Positions 24,327 through 38,567 of a DNA stretch of 64,000 nucleotides are shown piece by piece (position 1 is the stretch's first letter; each line of letters opens with the position of its first letter). The DNA comes from Pampus argenteus. Taxonomy: Eukaryota; Chordata; Actinopteri; Scombriformes; Stromateidae. The notes below the pieces were generated by a model. It did no database searches and was not told the DNA's origin. It saw only the letters and a list, made by a program, of their open reading frames with translations. The DNA is taken from contig CM072876.1 in assembly GCA_036937835.1 (NCBI GenBank), positions 10,481,501 through 10,545,500 on the forward strand. The letters are read 5' to 3'. The translations under genes and the position numbers were made by a program.

Positions 24327-24787
24327 CTGAGGAACAGAAAGATACAGATGATGGATGCTTATCTTTCCATGTCTGACACACATTTGTTAAGATGCAATTG
24401 TAAAATGACTAAAAAGGTCAAAAAGCACACTCTGAAATTGAATCAGAGAGAGAGGTTGATACAATGGATACAGACTACATTTAGGATCAAAGCAGAAAAC
24501 AATCCTTCAATTTCCAAAAAATAAAACACACCTGGTGTCTCATTTTAGCTGCCATGCCTTCTTAAAAGCCTTTTCCTTCAGATCGATGCAACCCTCCCTG
24601 CAACCTGCACTGGCCTAACAGGTTCTCAAGAGAATAGTTAAAGGTGTTGTTCCTCACCAAACAAGTTTGTTTTTTTTAACTTGAGATCTGACGTCTTCAT
24701 CCAGACAGACATTCATTTTGACTTTATGTCTAAATGGGGCATCAGATTCTGCAGATATTGCACATCAGATATTTTACTCATCAGAAA

Positions 24788-24818
<31 letters not shown>

Positions 24819-25328
24819 ATTTTGATGATTACTGTAAAATATTTTCTGTGTAAAATAAGGAGGCAATTCTATCATTCCAAGACATTCAAACACTGTGGGT
24901 GCAGAATTTCCTGTACTACAAGGACTGTGTTGTCCTATTTTCAGTGAGAAAAGTTCTGGAGGATAAAATACTTAAATTAGAAAATACTGAAACACAGATG
25001 CTGACTTGAGTTCCCTTAATTATCAGGTTGAAGTTCATCATATAAGAACAATTAATTGACTCAATACCTCTGGAAAGCAGCATTTGATTTTATGAAATGT
25101 TAAGTACAATTATAAAGTTATTTTGATGATAGCTTTTAAAATAATTCCTTTAAACGTAGGCCTAATTAGGTTTGGGTACATGCTCCAGGCTTTTGTCTAA
25201 TCTTCAGAGTAGCTACCACCAAACAAATCTCAAAAGTTGAGCCACATTTTATGACATATAGGCTAATCGTTTCTCAGATTTTGTTTCCATCCCATTCAAG
25301 ATTGCAGAATTAAATAAAGGCTCCTTAC
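24327..25328 (-). other. stx11b: 5'-UTR intron of upstream stx11b copy
   Basis: About 1.0 kb, with donor GTAAGGAG starting at 25328 and acceptor TTCCTCAG ending at 24327. It includes a (TATC)n tetranucleotide repeat at 24788-24818 and no coding sequence. Confidence 0.6.
24788..24818. repeat. (TATC)n microsatellite
   Basis: Seven to eight tandem TATC/CTAT units in the stx11b leader intron. Confidence 0.95.
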
Positions 25329-25440
25329 CTGATTTTTTTTTTGCTGTAATCTAAATAGAACAGAAATCAAAATGTTTGCTTTAATGTAAGGTGGTGTCGT
25401 AGCACCATCCTACAACTGGAGTCCACTGATCCGGGCTGTG
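25329..25440 (-). other. stx11b: putative non-coding first exon and promoter of upstream stx11b copy
   Basis: A minus-strand poly-A-containing segment ends AATCAG just before a GTAAGG donor. Sequence upstream to about 25.6 kb is locally CpG-containing (ACGCGGCCGGC near 25472). The transcription start is not determinable by eye. Confidence 0.4.
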
Positions 25441-26854
25441 AGCTTAACAACAATGGGCTTCACATGCGTAACGCGGCCGGCTATCTATACAGCTAAAACT
25501 GGTATTCCACTTTGGTTTTGTTAGGGTGACACATTGCGCCACGCAATGCGACTCAGGAATGAAACCCGGTCGGTTTACGGTTTGCAGTGACGCTGCATTT
25601 TAGGAGCGTCAATTAGATAGCTAGGACAAGGTGTTAGCAGCTGAAGTTTATGAAACAAGTTAGTGCCAGGTTGCAATTGTACACATCACACATATCACTA
25701 CATCCCTTCAGCCACTGCGCCTGCGTGCATTGAAACGCAGACGCTGTTAAAAGAGTTTATTTGTGAGTTTTGATGAGAGCTGACGGTCCTTGATGCGACA
25801 AGACCAGGTATGTGCGGAGATTAACCGACGTCAAAACTTTCCCAGCCACGCCCAAATGACTTCCACATGTATTTACTTGTGTGTCTGTGTGGTGTGTGTG
25901 TGTGTGTGTGTGTCTCATGTGGCCACGTCCCTAATTATAAGCATTCAGACCCTTTTCACAAGGCAAGTTGGATTGCAGCAGGGAAGTTGTGTATATTTGT
26001 CACATACCCCAGCAAAATCAGTCTTTTACAGTGAGAATTTGGGGGACTGTCGTCATTCCTAATATTTAATTCTTGGGCATACCTCGTTTGTAGAGGTGTG
26101 TTAACTCATATTTGTATAATTTCTACAACCATAAAAAGTTTATGTAAAACAAATGACACTAAAAATCAAATTCACAAACAATGTTTACATTACTATTTTA
26201 AAATAATGGAATAAGTAGTGTTTAGTCAAGGGTTGTTATCAAATCTGGTGCAGAGGGACAAAAGATTGATTCTCTTGTGACTCGACTATTTTAAGCACAG
26301 CTCTAAATCTGATCAATAATAAGACTTTTACATATTGGGATACCCTAGCTGCACTGTTTTCAAAGGGTCTCTGTATAGGAGTTCCAGGGTGATTCTACAT
26401 ACTCTGAGACATAATGACAATAATAACAACAACAACAACATGTTTTAGGCTTAAGGACAGTAGGAAAATACATATTTATATGCAGTGGATCCACATACAC
26501 CCAAATGTCCTGGGTTGACAAAGTCAATATAGCATGTGAAGGCGCGTGTTCATGCAACAGCAAGCTCCTTGTGAGGCTGCTGCGTTCCCGTATTGCTCGG
26601 ATTAATCTAAGGTCCTTGTCCTTTGATAATAATAAAAGTATTCTGTAACAGAAATGTTCCAGTGGTCTTTAAAAACGTGTATTCAATAATGAAAGCTTAA
26701 AAAATATACTACTATATGTAACCTATATACTGTACACGCAACTGACTTTTAAATGAATACAGAATTGAACTCTGCAGTTCAATATGTGCTTTAACATGTA
26801 AGCCATGATATGTTTTTCACGCCCAGAACGTCACACATTGGGCTCTTGTGTTAT
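25441..26854. other. intergenic between divergent stx11b and mthfd1l
   Basis: About 1.4 kb separating a minus-strand gene from a plus-strand gene, so it carries both promoters. It includes a (TG)n tract at about 25892-25913 and an (ACA)n-type run near 26427. No coding exon recognised. Confidence 0.6.
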
Positions 26855-27093
26855 TATAAATAGGCCTATACGTCCTTCTCTGTGGGATTTACCATATTCA
26901 GGAGTTGTCCACGTATCCCTCGCACGTGATTCTCAAATTTCCGACAGCCCCTGAAGACAGCGTACATCCATCAGGACCCTGTCGCCGGCTCAACTCAACT
27001 TTCTTTTTGTTGTTTTCTGGGGTTGACTTCCTCGCTGTTTACAGCAAGAGAACAAACAGAAACCAATATTAAAACCTTTTAAAAGAAACTACT
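26855..27093 (+). promoter_or_regulatory. mthfd1l: putative mthfd1l promoter and 5' UTR
   Basis: A TATAAATA box at 26855-26862 would place transcription start near 26.89 kb and give a leader of roughly 200 bases before the ATG at 27094. A perfect E-box CACGTG lies at 26923-26928, which would fall inside that leader. Spacing and context are plausible, but there are no transcript data, and vertebrate TATA matches are often accidental. Confidence 0.4.
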
Positions 27094-30000
27094 ATGAAGT
27101 CCATAATTCGCAGTGCTTGTGGAAGTCTTCGGATACACCAAGCCCGCTCAGGAACCAACGTGAGCGGCTTGTCGCGGAGATGCTTGCCGGTTGGTGCTGC
27201 CAATGGCCGGTTGATCCTCCGAGCAGCTAGCACTACAACCAGCGGCGGCACCAGCCCGAAATTAGCCGTCAACTTTGGAAAACAATCACAGAAGGAAGAT
27301 GGGTTGGGGTACGACAGTTCTCTGAGGTAATGATGGGACATGTACGTTTATGTATTATTGTTGTTTTTAACGAATAAAGACATGATTAGGTGAGGGTTTG
27401 TGGTAAGGTAATCGGTGGTCGACAGTACTTCCTGTCTCACCGGCGTTTTGGCTCGCAGCCAGTTTTGCACGTGCTGTGGAGGGGGGGGCGCGCTACAACC
27501 TTCTGATGTAACTTTGCTCTTTTGTTGCCAAACACGACGCAACAATGTGCGTAGAGAGTAAAGTTAAAAACCCAACGTGAGTGAATGGGTGATGGTAAAA
27601 GGTTTCACTGTAAGGCTATGTAAAACGTTGTAACATCTCCAACATCACTGTATGTGCGTGTATGTTGCCTTTATGTATGATTTCTACTGGATGCTATAGT
27701 CTAAATGTTTAAATAATAGCCCTTACTGTTATAGACTACGGTGCTAAAGTTGTCATAATAAGCTAGTTGTGTTGTGTACTTACATTACACCCCTATTTGG
27801 TTCCAGTCTGTGTTCCCGTTTTTTCTGTTGTTTGACATTTAGGTTTGTAAAATCTCTTGATTACCATTTAAACAAATACACGCTTTACTTCTGTCTAATT
27901 ATGTTGCTTCCTTTTATACAAACATTTATACTTGTTAGAGTTTCTGGGTTATAATACTGACTCATTTGTTAGTCTGTTAGGTTATCCTGCTGCGAAAATC
28001 ACATTTTTGTATTAATTTGGAGGAATGAATGTGCTAGATGAGAAAAGCTGAGTCATATTTTCTGTTAAGCGGTGTCACATTTGCCCACGGGAACATACAC
28101 ATCCTCAGTATTAATATGTCTGTGCTAAATCTTGTTTCATAAACATGTTTTCATTTAGGAAAACACAAAGTCTTGTCCCAATGCATATGCATGTACACAA
28201 TGGTGTTTGACATGAATGCATATTATGAAGCCATGTGATATAAGTGTGGGCCTAAATGATTGAATAAACATTGCTGACCAGTTTATTTTCTCTTATAGGG
28301 AAGTGGTTCAGAGCACCAAGGAAGCACTAGTGGCTCTGGAGAGAAGAAATCCAGCTATCCAACCTGCGCTAGTCATTATACAGGTATTGTAAGCAAAGAC
28401 GGTGCAAAAATACTGTATGGGATTTGAAATTCTCATTGTAAAACACAAGACTAGGTTAAGATATTTTCTGGACTACATATTTCTTGTATATTGTCTTGAA
28501 ATATTGTATTCAAAAACAGTATAAAGCCAATGATTGTATTTATATTGTGAAAAGCTGCAACATGAAAATAGATTTTCCTTAACATATCAATGACTTTAAG
28601 GTTATCTGTTTTCACTGATGTTATTGAACATTCCCAGACTATTGGGTCTGTATGTGTGCTTTTCTCAGTGTGCTATTTTGATCTCAAAGGCAGGTAAAGA
28701 TGACAGCTTGTTGGAGATCAATAAGAAAATGGCAGAAAAGGTAATTCTCTGTCTTGATGTGAATTTTGAACTTAATTTTGCCCACTTTGTCCTTTTCACA
28801 AACCTATGTGACAATTCCAGCTGTTGAACCTCTCCTGACATGTATGTCCACAGATTGGCTTGAACATCACTCAGATTTGTCTGGCAAAGGATTGCAGTGA
28901 AGATGAAGTAAGTGAATCTTATTACTCACTTAAGATCTGCCCAGGCAAACTCTTCTAACCCTTCCACATTGTTTGGCAGGTCAGTGCACGATTTACCATT
29001 CCCTCAGCAGCATGTGATCGGAGTGTTATTTAATCACAACCTGAAACAAACTTGATTTTATTAAAACATTTCTTAAATGTAATTCAGTATTTCTACAATG
29101 TTACACGACTAATATTTGATTTCCTAATTCATTTAGACACTCCTTAGGTTCTGATTTGATTTGTTTTTCACCTCATGTCTTTTCCAACACTATGCAATTA
29201 GGATTGGCAAGCAGCTTCTCTGCTGTGACTCTCTCTCAGCTGAAGGCAGATTCTTCACCCAGAAAGAAAGAAGGCATTCCTGTGACTAAATAGCTCAGGC
29301 ATTTTTCAGCTGGCAGTAGAGGATTAACATTGAAATGTCTGTCCTTGGAGCACTCTGCTGCTCTACTGATCTACTGATCTACTGCTCTACTTTCATACAT
29401 CTTTCATCTTTCAAATGTTTCACTTGGCCTTCTCTATTCTTCCTCCTCAAGACTTCCATCCATGTGTTAGATTTCCTCAACTATTACAACCATGGCTTGT
29501 TAATACTTTCATATAGTAATTCAGAAAAATTTCAGTGTTTGTTTTGTCTTTGTGTTTGCATGTAGATTGTAGAGGAGATCCTGAAGCTGAATGAGGACCC
29601 CAGGGTGCACGGTGTTTACCTCCACCTTCCCCCTGCTTCCCTCACTAATCGAGTACTCAACACACTCAAACCTGAGAAGGACATAGATGGGTAAAAATGT
29701 GCAGAGGCAGATATATTTGGTCATATATAGTTTTCTGTTATCACAAAGAAAGACACAATAGTTTCCTCCAAATTGCAAATTCTGTACTATTTAAGGTTCT
29801 TTCATTTCGACTTTTTCTATATGGATGTCCTTCTTTCATATGCCAGGGTTGAAATTTTAGGGCAGACAGAGAGTTTCAGTGGTACGTGTTTTGCTGTCCC
29901 AACAGAGATAAATGCATTTTCTCACGTTGTGTATCAGATTGGGTCCAAATCAGAAAGGGATGTCGAGAATTAAGTAAATGTAGAGTATGCTTTCTGCAGA

Positions 30001-33000
30001 CAAGTCAATGAGAAAATTAGCAAGGCACCCTACATAATCTTCATAAATTGAATAGAATAGGTTCAGTTTAGGACAAATTTTATAAAGCAAATTCATAAAA
30101 ATTAGTTTAGGCTGGCCTTTAAAACATTTTCTTGACTGTAGCAAGTAACTTTGCTTTTAGTTGTTTGACAAAAAATTCTTATGTTTATCAGTAACATAAA
30201 TTGCATGCATGTTATTGTGTTTCTGCTGCAGATAACATCACTGTTCATCCGACTTTATAGTCCACTAATAGTGAGGAATTTAACTAATACAGAGTGAAGA
30301 GAAAAATGTGTACAAAAATGAGTAATCAGTTAAAGAATTACATTACTGCAATGGCAGAAATTCAGTAAATTGTATATTTATTGAAATTTGTGTCTTTCAA
30401 TAGGATATCATACTTGAATATGGGCCATCTGGTCCAAGGAGACCTGAACAAAGGCTTTGTGCCACCCATAGCCAGAGCTGTTGTGGATCTGCTGGAGAAA
30501 CATGGTGAGCTTCTTAGAAGAGACATCTGTTCTACTTTCAGTAGTTACTAAGTATCGTAGTTACTATTGATCTAACCTATAAATAGTATATAAAATAAAC
30601 TAACTGTACACTTTGACAAGTAGAAGTAACAAAACTCACATTTGTCTTTTTAGGCACTCACACACCTGTAACACACCTGTAGCTAATAAAACTTAACGAG
30701 TAAGTTTGATTTAGGTAAGCAACGTTAGTTGCACTAATACATATTATCATGCCACACCAAAACCTACTCGTTATCAGTTTTATTAGCTGCAGCTGTGTTT
30801 ACCCAGCTGTGACAATGTCCCTGTGCCCCAAGTGGCAGGTATAAACTAATTGTAGTGTATTGTTTTTAGCTGGTAAGACATTCACATGGATAAAGACCAA
30901 ATTAAATCTATTCAAATACCAGAGTAAATACTGACATGGCAGGAAATAATACATATTAATTCTATTATTACAAATACCAGTTTAGTTTAGTCTGCTGTTT
31001 GATGTCTGTCTTTAGCCATAATGTCCTTTTGTTAATGTTTTGTTTGTCTGACAATTGCCATGTACATGCAAGGAATTTCTGAAAGGATAATAATAAAATA
31101 AGATAAAAGTATACACTACTGTATGTACTAATATTCATACATGTAGTTGGCAGTTACAAAAAAATTATGTATTTTGCTGTTTTATAATAACAGAAAATGA
31201 TACTAGATGTGTTAATGAATCTGCAACTTCAGAAAAACCCTTTGTTCAAATTTGAAAATATTTTTCTAAAGATTTTGTACTTTCTTTAATTTTGTCCAGT
31301 ATGAACACATTATATGCTTTATTACACCTCATTTAAGATTAATATGTATACTATAGAAGTTTCTGGCATTAGGAGCTAGTATAAGATGGCTGACATCCTG
31401 CTGACTCACCAGGCTACCTTCTGAACTAGAGACCAATTTGACACACAGCCTGGGGTTCAGAGGGTAACGGTGAAAGGTCAGCTGTACGTGGGGTCGTGGT
31501 TATTCTCAGTATCCGGGATACAACTAGTAGAGATTTGATGTTGTGCAAATTTCCAGCACACAAGCTGTCTTGAAAGTAATGTTTGGGGGGGTTTCTAAAT
31601 ATAATTTAGATTATAAATACCATATCCGTTCGCATGACGTCATGGGCTGTGATTGATATGTGGACTACATTGATTCTGACAGTTGAGTTGCACTAAGGCC
31701 CTTGATAACTGGAGTAGATATGTACTAATGTTGAACTGAACTTTTTAACAGATGCTCCGTTGGAAGGACGAATGGTGTTGATTATTGGAGCTGAAGGACC
31801 CCTTGGGGTGGCCCTGCAGTGTATGATAGAGAGAAGTGGAATGGTAGCGCTCAAAAGTCATAGTAGCTTCAAGAACCTACAGACCCAGGTGTGTTTTGTA
31901 CAATGTGTTTGAAACCTCATTACACACATGCTTTTTCCCTCTCATCACTTTTTCTAAAACAAATTTGACATTTATGTGTGTTAAAACAGTTTTTTGGTCC
32001 TTGAAGGAGCAAATAGGTTTTTTTTTTGTTTTTGAGTGAATTTTGGTTGCCTTACCTCATTGTTTTGCAACTGAAAAATCATTGTCATTATCCAGTTACA
32101 CTACTTGTGTGCAGTACAAGTGTCTGGCCACATGTAGTCAGTGAAATGACTACATGTAAAATGAGAAAAGAGAAAGCTATAAAATATGTTGGTTTTTTTC
32201 ACGCTTTATTGCATGCCTGTTTAGAAAAAAAGCTGTATATTAACCTTTAAAAAAAAAAGAAAAAAAAAGTATATTCTATTTTATGTCTTTTATACTTTCT
32301 CCATTTCCCAGGTAATGCAGGCTGATGCTGTGGTCCTATTAGGCTCAGAGAACATAGATATCCCACCAACTTGGGTCAGACCAGGGACTGCTTTCATCCG
32401 CTGTGAGCCCACTATGGAAACAGGTATAATGGAGTGAATAGTCATTATAATATAATTATATTACACACATTCACCATCAGATTTGCTATGCATTTGCTTA
32501 GGCCATTGTTTTTCTGTTATGAAAGACAGATTATGCTTTACCACGTGGCTTTGCTACCTTGGGTGCTGCTTTTAAATTTTGTCACCATTTAAATGATTTT
32601 TAACTTCAGCTCTGTTTGATGCTTACCTTTTTAACCTTTTCAAAGCGTACTAAATGAGATTGACCAACAAGATAAACCATGGAGAATCAGTCTCCCAGAC
32701 TTATACTATAATAGCACAGTTTCACAGAGTGTAAAGACACGCTTAGGAAGCAGTACAACATTTTTTTTAATACTTTTTATATTCTGTCTGACCCCTGTTA
32801 AATATGGATATGCATGTCAACATGTGCATTAACCATAATATTTTTTTGTTTTAGTTGAACCTGCCATTGAGATTACCTCAAAGTCTGGGTTGGGATACCT
32901 CACAGCAGTTTACAGAATACAGGTGCAACAATTTGTATTTCAGGAGTTACCATCTCTGTTCGTTGACCCAGTTGCCTACATCATTCTCAAACCGTTTTTG

Positions 33001-36000
33001 TCTTTCTCCATTTTGTCCACCAGAACGTGGTCTATAGTTGTAGTCGGTGGCTCCAGGAGCAGCAGTACAGACCCTGGCGGCTGCGCAGCCTCAAACTGCA
33101 GCCACAGACACCAGTACCGAGGTATAGAGCAGTTGTGTCAGAAACATAACACTCTGAATCTGTGATGGAATTGAGATAAATCTGCTAGTACACAATTGTC
33201 TTGCTAATCTACATTGCATTGCATGTCAGGAAATTATGTGAACAGGGTTGAATGTTATTGTGTAAAAGACATAAGACATATTCGACCCTTATGAAATAAC
33301 TGTAGACCTACCGGTACATGAATGATTTGTCATGTATTGTGTTTTTTGTCAGTGACATAGAGATTTCCAGAGCCCAGACACCAAAGCCAGTGAATCAACT
33401 GGCTGAGGAGATTGGTTTGCTGCCAGAAGAGCTTGAAACCTATGGCAGGAGCAAAGCAAAAGTCCACCTCTCCCTGTTAGACCGCCTCCACAAACAGCCT
33501 GATGGGAAATATATTCTAGTTGCTGGGTAAGTTTGGGATGTAAAGTAAGTGATTCTTTAGGTCCTCAACAAGGGAACAAGGGCAATCAATTATTCAATCC
33601 CTGCTTATTTTACAGCGTTACCTCAAAGTGATCCATTGGAAAGAAAATGATGATTTATTGCTAGATTATAGTGTGCAGTTCATATGTATCAATTACTTGG
33701 CTTCAGAATAATTGTGATGACATTAATGCACATACAGTAGATTTTATTGACATCATGAAAAGCAACAAAATGTCAAATTCAAACATTTTATGTATGTGTA
33801 TCTTGTTATAGTATAACTCCCACACCACTTGGCGAAGGTAAAAGCACAGTGACCATCGGCTTAGTCCAAGCCCTGTCTGCCCACCTTAAGCTCAACTCCT
33901 TCGCTTGTCTGCGACAACCTTCCCAGGGACCCACCTTTGGGGTTAAAGGTCGGTAATTAATACCGTAATATAAGGTTCTTTTGCTAATTGTACATGACAT
34001 ATCTATGCTTTCTGTAACATGTGCTTTCACTATTTTAATTTGCACCTCTCTAACTTTCCCTTGATTACATGATAATACGATAAACTCATATTTTGATTAT
34101 TTTAGAACTTACCTTTTGAGATACTAGATTACATGTAGATATTTCTAAGTTGTATTTTTATTACATTCAACTGATTTCAAATTTCAAATGGTGGATGTTA
34201 TTTTGGAATAAAACTCTTCATTTTGTTTTGCTCTTCATATATAATATATTTAGTGACATTTGGACAAGGTCAGGCAACCAAAGCAGCAGTTTGAAATGTA
34301 TCGAGTAACTGTGTGATAATAAGCTATCTTTGTCAGCGTGAGGCTAGCATTTCATACTCTGCTAAATTTTGTGTCTGGGTGGAGAGGTTCACTCAGAGTC
34401 CAGTGCACAGCGCTCCTCCTTTGAGTGTGCCTGTCCCATTACCTGCCTCTGACTGTGCTCTTGTTTTTGCATAGGGGGGGCTGCAGGAGGGGGATATGCC
34501 CAGGTCATTCCTATGGAGGAGGTAAGACACACAGACAGACTCTCACTGCTCCACAGCAGGACTAGCACTGGCTTTAAAGGTCATAAAATGCACAGAAATA
34601 CACACATGTGTGCGCTTGCACGCACACACAAACACACACAAAACTACTCTCCACGCACAACTGGAGCTGTGGCGACTGTGATTGACTATGAAGACGGAGA
34701 GGAATGGGTGAGAGAAAGAGGGAAGGAGACCATTTTCAAAGCAAAAATATCAAAAATAATGTTTTTTTGGTTTCCTTTTGATTGAAGGCCTCATGCCGAA
34801 CAAAAATAATATTTATCATAATATTTTTAAAGACCTAGGTGACAAAATCAAAGCCATGGGAAGACTACTATATTGTTGTAAGCCACATTAATCTTGCAAT
34901 ACCAAACCCCCATGGTTAGAAAAGCCAAACCCACACTGTGTACCACCACATTACTAAATACTCTTCTTGTGTTTAATCATCTCACCTAACTTTCTCTCTG
35001 TTTCTCTTTGTGCTTCCTTTTTTCTCTCTGAACCCTTACCTGCATTTCAGTTTAACCTCCATCTGACTGGTGACATTCATGCCATCACAGCAGCCAATAA
35101 CCTGGTGGCAGCAGCCATCGATGCCAGGATGCTCCATGAAGTGACCCAGTCAGACAAGGTGACTACACGTTCACACAGCGATGTGCAAAACTGCTATTTT
35201 GACCCAATTGTCCTTTTTATTTTGCACAAAATTTGTCTTAGTGATATGAGAAAGAAAATTCTGAAATATGTTACTGCACACTTAATCTACTTTTTATCAA
35301 GTTACTTTCTAAATTAAATATTTCAGATATGCTTATATGTTGATATGCTTATGATTGCATACATTTAAATTTCAGTATACAACTGTGTATGAATTGTCAT
35401 TTATATGCATATACCCACATAAATATAATTGTTTTATCTTATACCTCCAAGGCCCTTTTCAATAGACTTGTCCCTTCAGTGAATGGAGTCAGAAGATTTT
35501 CACCCATCCAGATCTCCAGGCTACGTGTAAGTCTAAACACTGCAGTGCCAGAATCACAAGTATCAACAACAGTAAACAGCCTTCAGAATTGTTAGTGAGC
35601 TCTTGTAAAAATGACACTTTTTGTCCACTAGGGGACCTCAGTGAGCCTATTTTAAAATGTCCCCACTTATTCTCCACCTTGTATTAGTGTTTATAACCTT
35701 GTGTAGTGACAAAAAGTCTGATATCAAATCTTAACAGATAAAATGCATATGGCAAATGTTATTGAAATTTGGAAGTTGGAAGTTGGAACCTCAGTCAACT
35801 TAGTGTTTGTTTGTCCTGTTGTATAAGAGGGCTCAGAATTTAAAAGGACTGTAAATATTTATTGGTCTTAATGGATAGTTTAAGAGATTAAAAGCTGTTT
35901 TTTAAGAAGAGCACTCACAGTAAACCTTTTGAAACTGACAGTGAGTTGATTGCCTCAAAGTCAGTTAATTACATTTTATTTTACATTAGCTGGTGCAGCT

Positions 36001-37774
36001 AATATGGAAATAGACAGACAATTTTAAGTATGTAATACAAATAATCGAGTTTTCACAAAATATAAATGACTGTATCCAGCATTAGTACCTCTACTGGAAC
36101 TAAAATGTAGACACATTTGATCCAAAGCTAAGAATTGTACTCGTATATCGCTTATCTGAAACCCTTACAGAGGATCCTCTAATATATTTTTTTTCTCTCT
36201 TTGATTCCAGCGTCTTGGCATCAATAAACTAGACCCAGCATCTCTCACGCCACAGGAAGTCAGCACTTTTGTCCGTCTTGACCTTGATCCTTCCAAGATC
36301 ACCTGGCAGAGAGGTATCTCTAGAAGTACAAGAATTCACTCTGCACATCATTTCAATCAGCCAGGCTGACAGACACTTAAGATGAATATAACTGAATATT
36401 TATATTTATCTCTCTGCTAACCTAAACTAAAAGCAGAAAGTCTGAAATATATGATCACTTTTTTTCTTCTTAGGTCAATGGGTTGTCATTCCTTTTCTTT
36501 TATGCAATTACTTTTACATAAAAAAATGTTTGAACTACAGCAAAGATTATGTAGAACTGAGTAACGCTTTCTTTAAGTGTTTCATCATGATCATGGAGGT
36601 ATGCAGTAAACATTACTGACTTTATCAGGCAGTTTGATATAAACTACTATATTATTTACTGAAGTTGTTATTTTATGTGTGTCAACTACTGATTAACAGA
36701 TTTGTTTTAAAGTGAAATTGAAATTTGAATTATCTTCACTATTTGTCAAAGGAAATGTAAACAATTTTCCTCCTTTTTGGAAGATAATAACACTGTTTTT
36801 GGACATATTTGTGAAAACTGGGGGAATATTATAAGTCAAAGCTGACATTTGAGAGTTGTGTTGGTCGTTAACATTTTATGTGTGATTTCATATTTCATGC
36901 TGACAGTTACCCATTGAAAATCAAATGATGGTGCTTGAGCCAGAGCACATGGTATCATCTTTTGTCAGCGCAGAGACAAAAGTAAAATTGTGGCTATTAC
37001 AGAAATTGAATTTACATGAAAGATGTGTCTGATTATTCCATGACTAAGCAATGTCATGTGGAATCTTGAATCAAGCATATTTACCTTTTTGATATAGTTG
37101 AACAAAGACCTCCCACACACTGTCTTCTTCACTCGCAATTGCAAAGGATTTATTAGGAACAACATTTCGGTACACAGACCTTCAGACTTTTGATATGGTG
37201 AATTCTAAAATTTGTGCAGACTTCAGTCTTCTCTTTAATGAATATTGATTATGACAAAACTTCCAGACCCTTGTGCTCACAGTGAACTAACACACTTTAT
37301 GTAGAAGTGTTGCAGTCATCAGTCCCAGGACAGTAAATGTGAGTGTGGTAGTGGGAATAGTTACCTCAGTGGTTGCTGTGTTAGTTTAAAGCTGTCTGTG
37401 AGAACAACCAGCTGAGTGCTGCTATGACTGATGTGGTATTTACTCCTTTAGCTGTGGAGGGCGTTCTTAAAACATAAACCCTGGAGATTAAAAACAGACA
37501 TTTAAACTAATGCTATGTGTGTGTAACTGTGTGACTGTTACTTTTCCTTTCATTACATCAAAGCAACATCAGGATAACATTTGACTAACATGGTTTCCAG
37601 GCTGATAAACAGCATAGCCACAGAATAACTAATTCCTATCCACATTATCTGAGAATAGGCCAAGTGCTGAGTGAATAAACTTTTAAGTAGCAAATTCCCC
37701 ATAGCATAACACTTTGTGTGTCAACACCTGCTCACAATAAGAGATAAGAATCTCTCTTCTTGTCAGTTACTGGG

Positions 37775-37816
<42 letters not shown>

Positions 37817-38524
37817 TATGACTGTCTGTGGATGTGTGTTTGCATCTATTTAACAACATGTGTGGAAATGGATTTTTAGAGTCAGGCTCAGGCTGTATAT
37901 ACACCTCTTGTGTGTGTGTCCAAGGTATTCTCAGGAATTCATAGTTCTTGACTGTTATAATATCAGTAGTAGTAGATTTTATCAATCATACATTTTTCCC
38001 GAACTTAAACTTTTTCTTTGTTTTTCAGTGGTTGATACAAATGACCGTTTCTTGAGGAAGATCACAGTGGGACAAGCAAACACTGAAAAAGGACAGATCA
38101 GAGAGGTATGCGCATGCCCTAACAATCATCTTTTTAAGTATTTGTCAGCCATTGGCTTAATTTATTTGTTTTTATAATAACCAAGATGTATTTTTTGGAC
38201 TGTAGCATCTACAAATATGTTATATTCATTACAAATATTGACTTATTCAGTCACCCACTGTCACAAACACTGTTATTGCCTACTTTTCTGATGGTTGTCT
38301 TTTGCAATACATTGTATCATCACCACATGAACACACACATACACACACACACACTCCCCTCTTTTCCCATTTCCTCTCGATGACAAAGCCCAGATGTATT
38401 TCACCCACATGTCTGTTAATGACAGCTAAATGAAATCTTGTAAATAAACACTTCACCTCAATGGGAAGCAAGCAGGCTTAAGTGAAAGCAAATGTTTTAA
38501 GAAGGAGAAGATGACCCACCCACT

Positions 38525-38567
<43 letters not shown>

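Larger units (their letters stand above)
28690..33121 (+). other. mthfd1l: degenerate dehydrogenase/cyclohydrolase-like domain of mthfd1l (exons 3-10)
   Basis: In the trifunctional cytosolic homologue MTHFD1 this domain carries a catalytic Tyr-x-x-x-Lys (Tyr52, Lys56). By hand alignment with remembered sequences, the matching stretch here (DDSLLEINKKMAEK) has Leu and Asn at those positions. The C-terminal ITPVPGGVGP-type motif is absent. The nucleotide-fold region reads LIIGAEGPLG. The part between CEPTMET and YRIQ is about 8 residues shorter than in human MTHFD1L. This agrees with the family being monofunctional; the domain is probably structural. The residue assignments depend on my alignment from memory. 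Confidence 0.75.
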
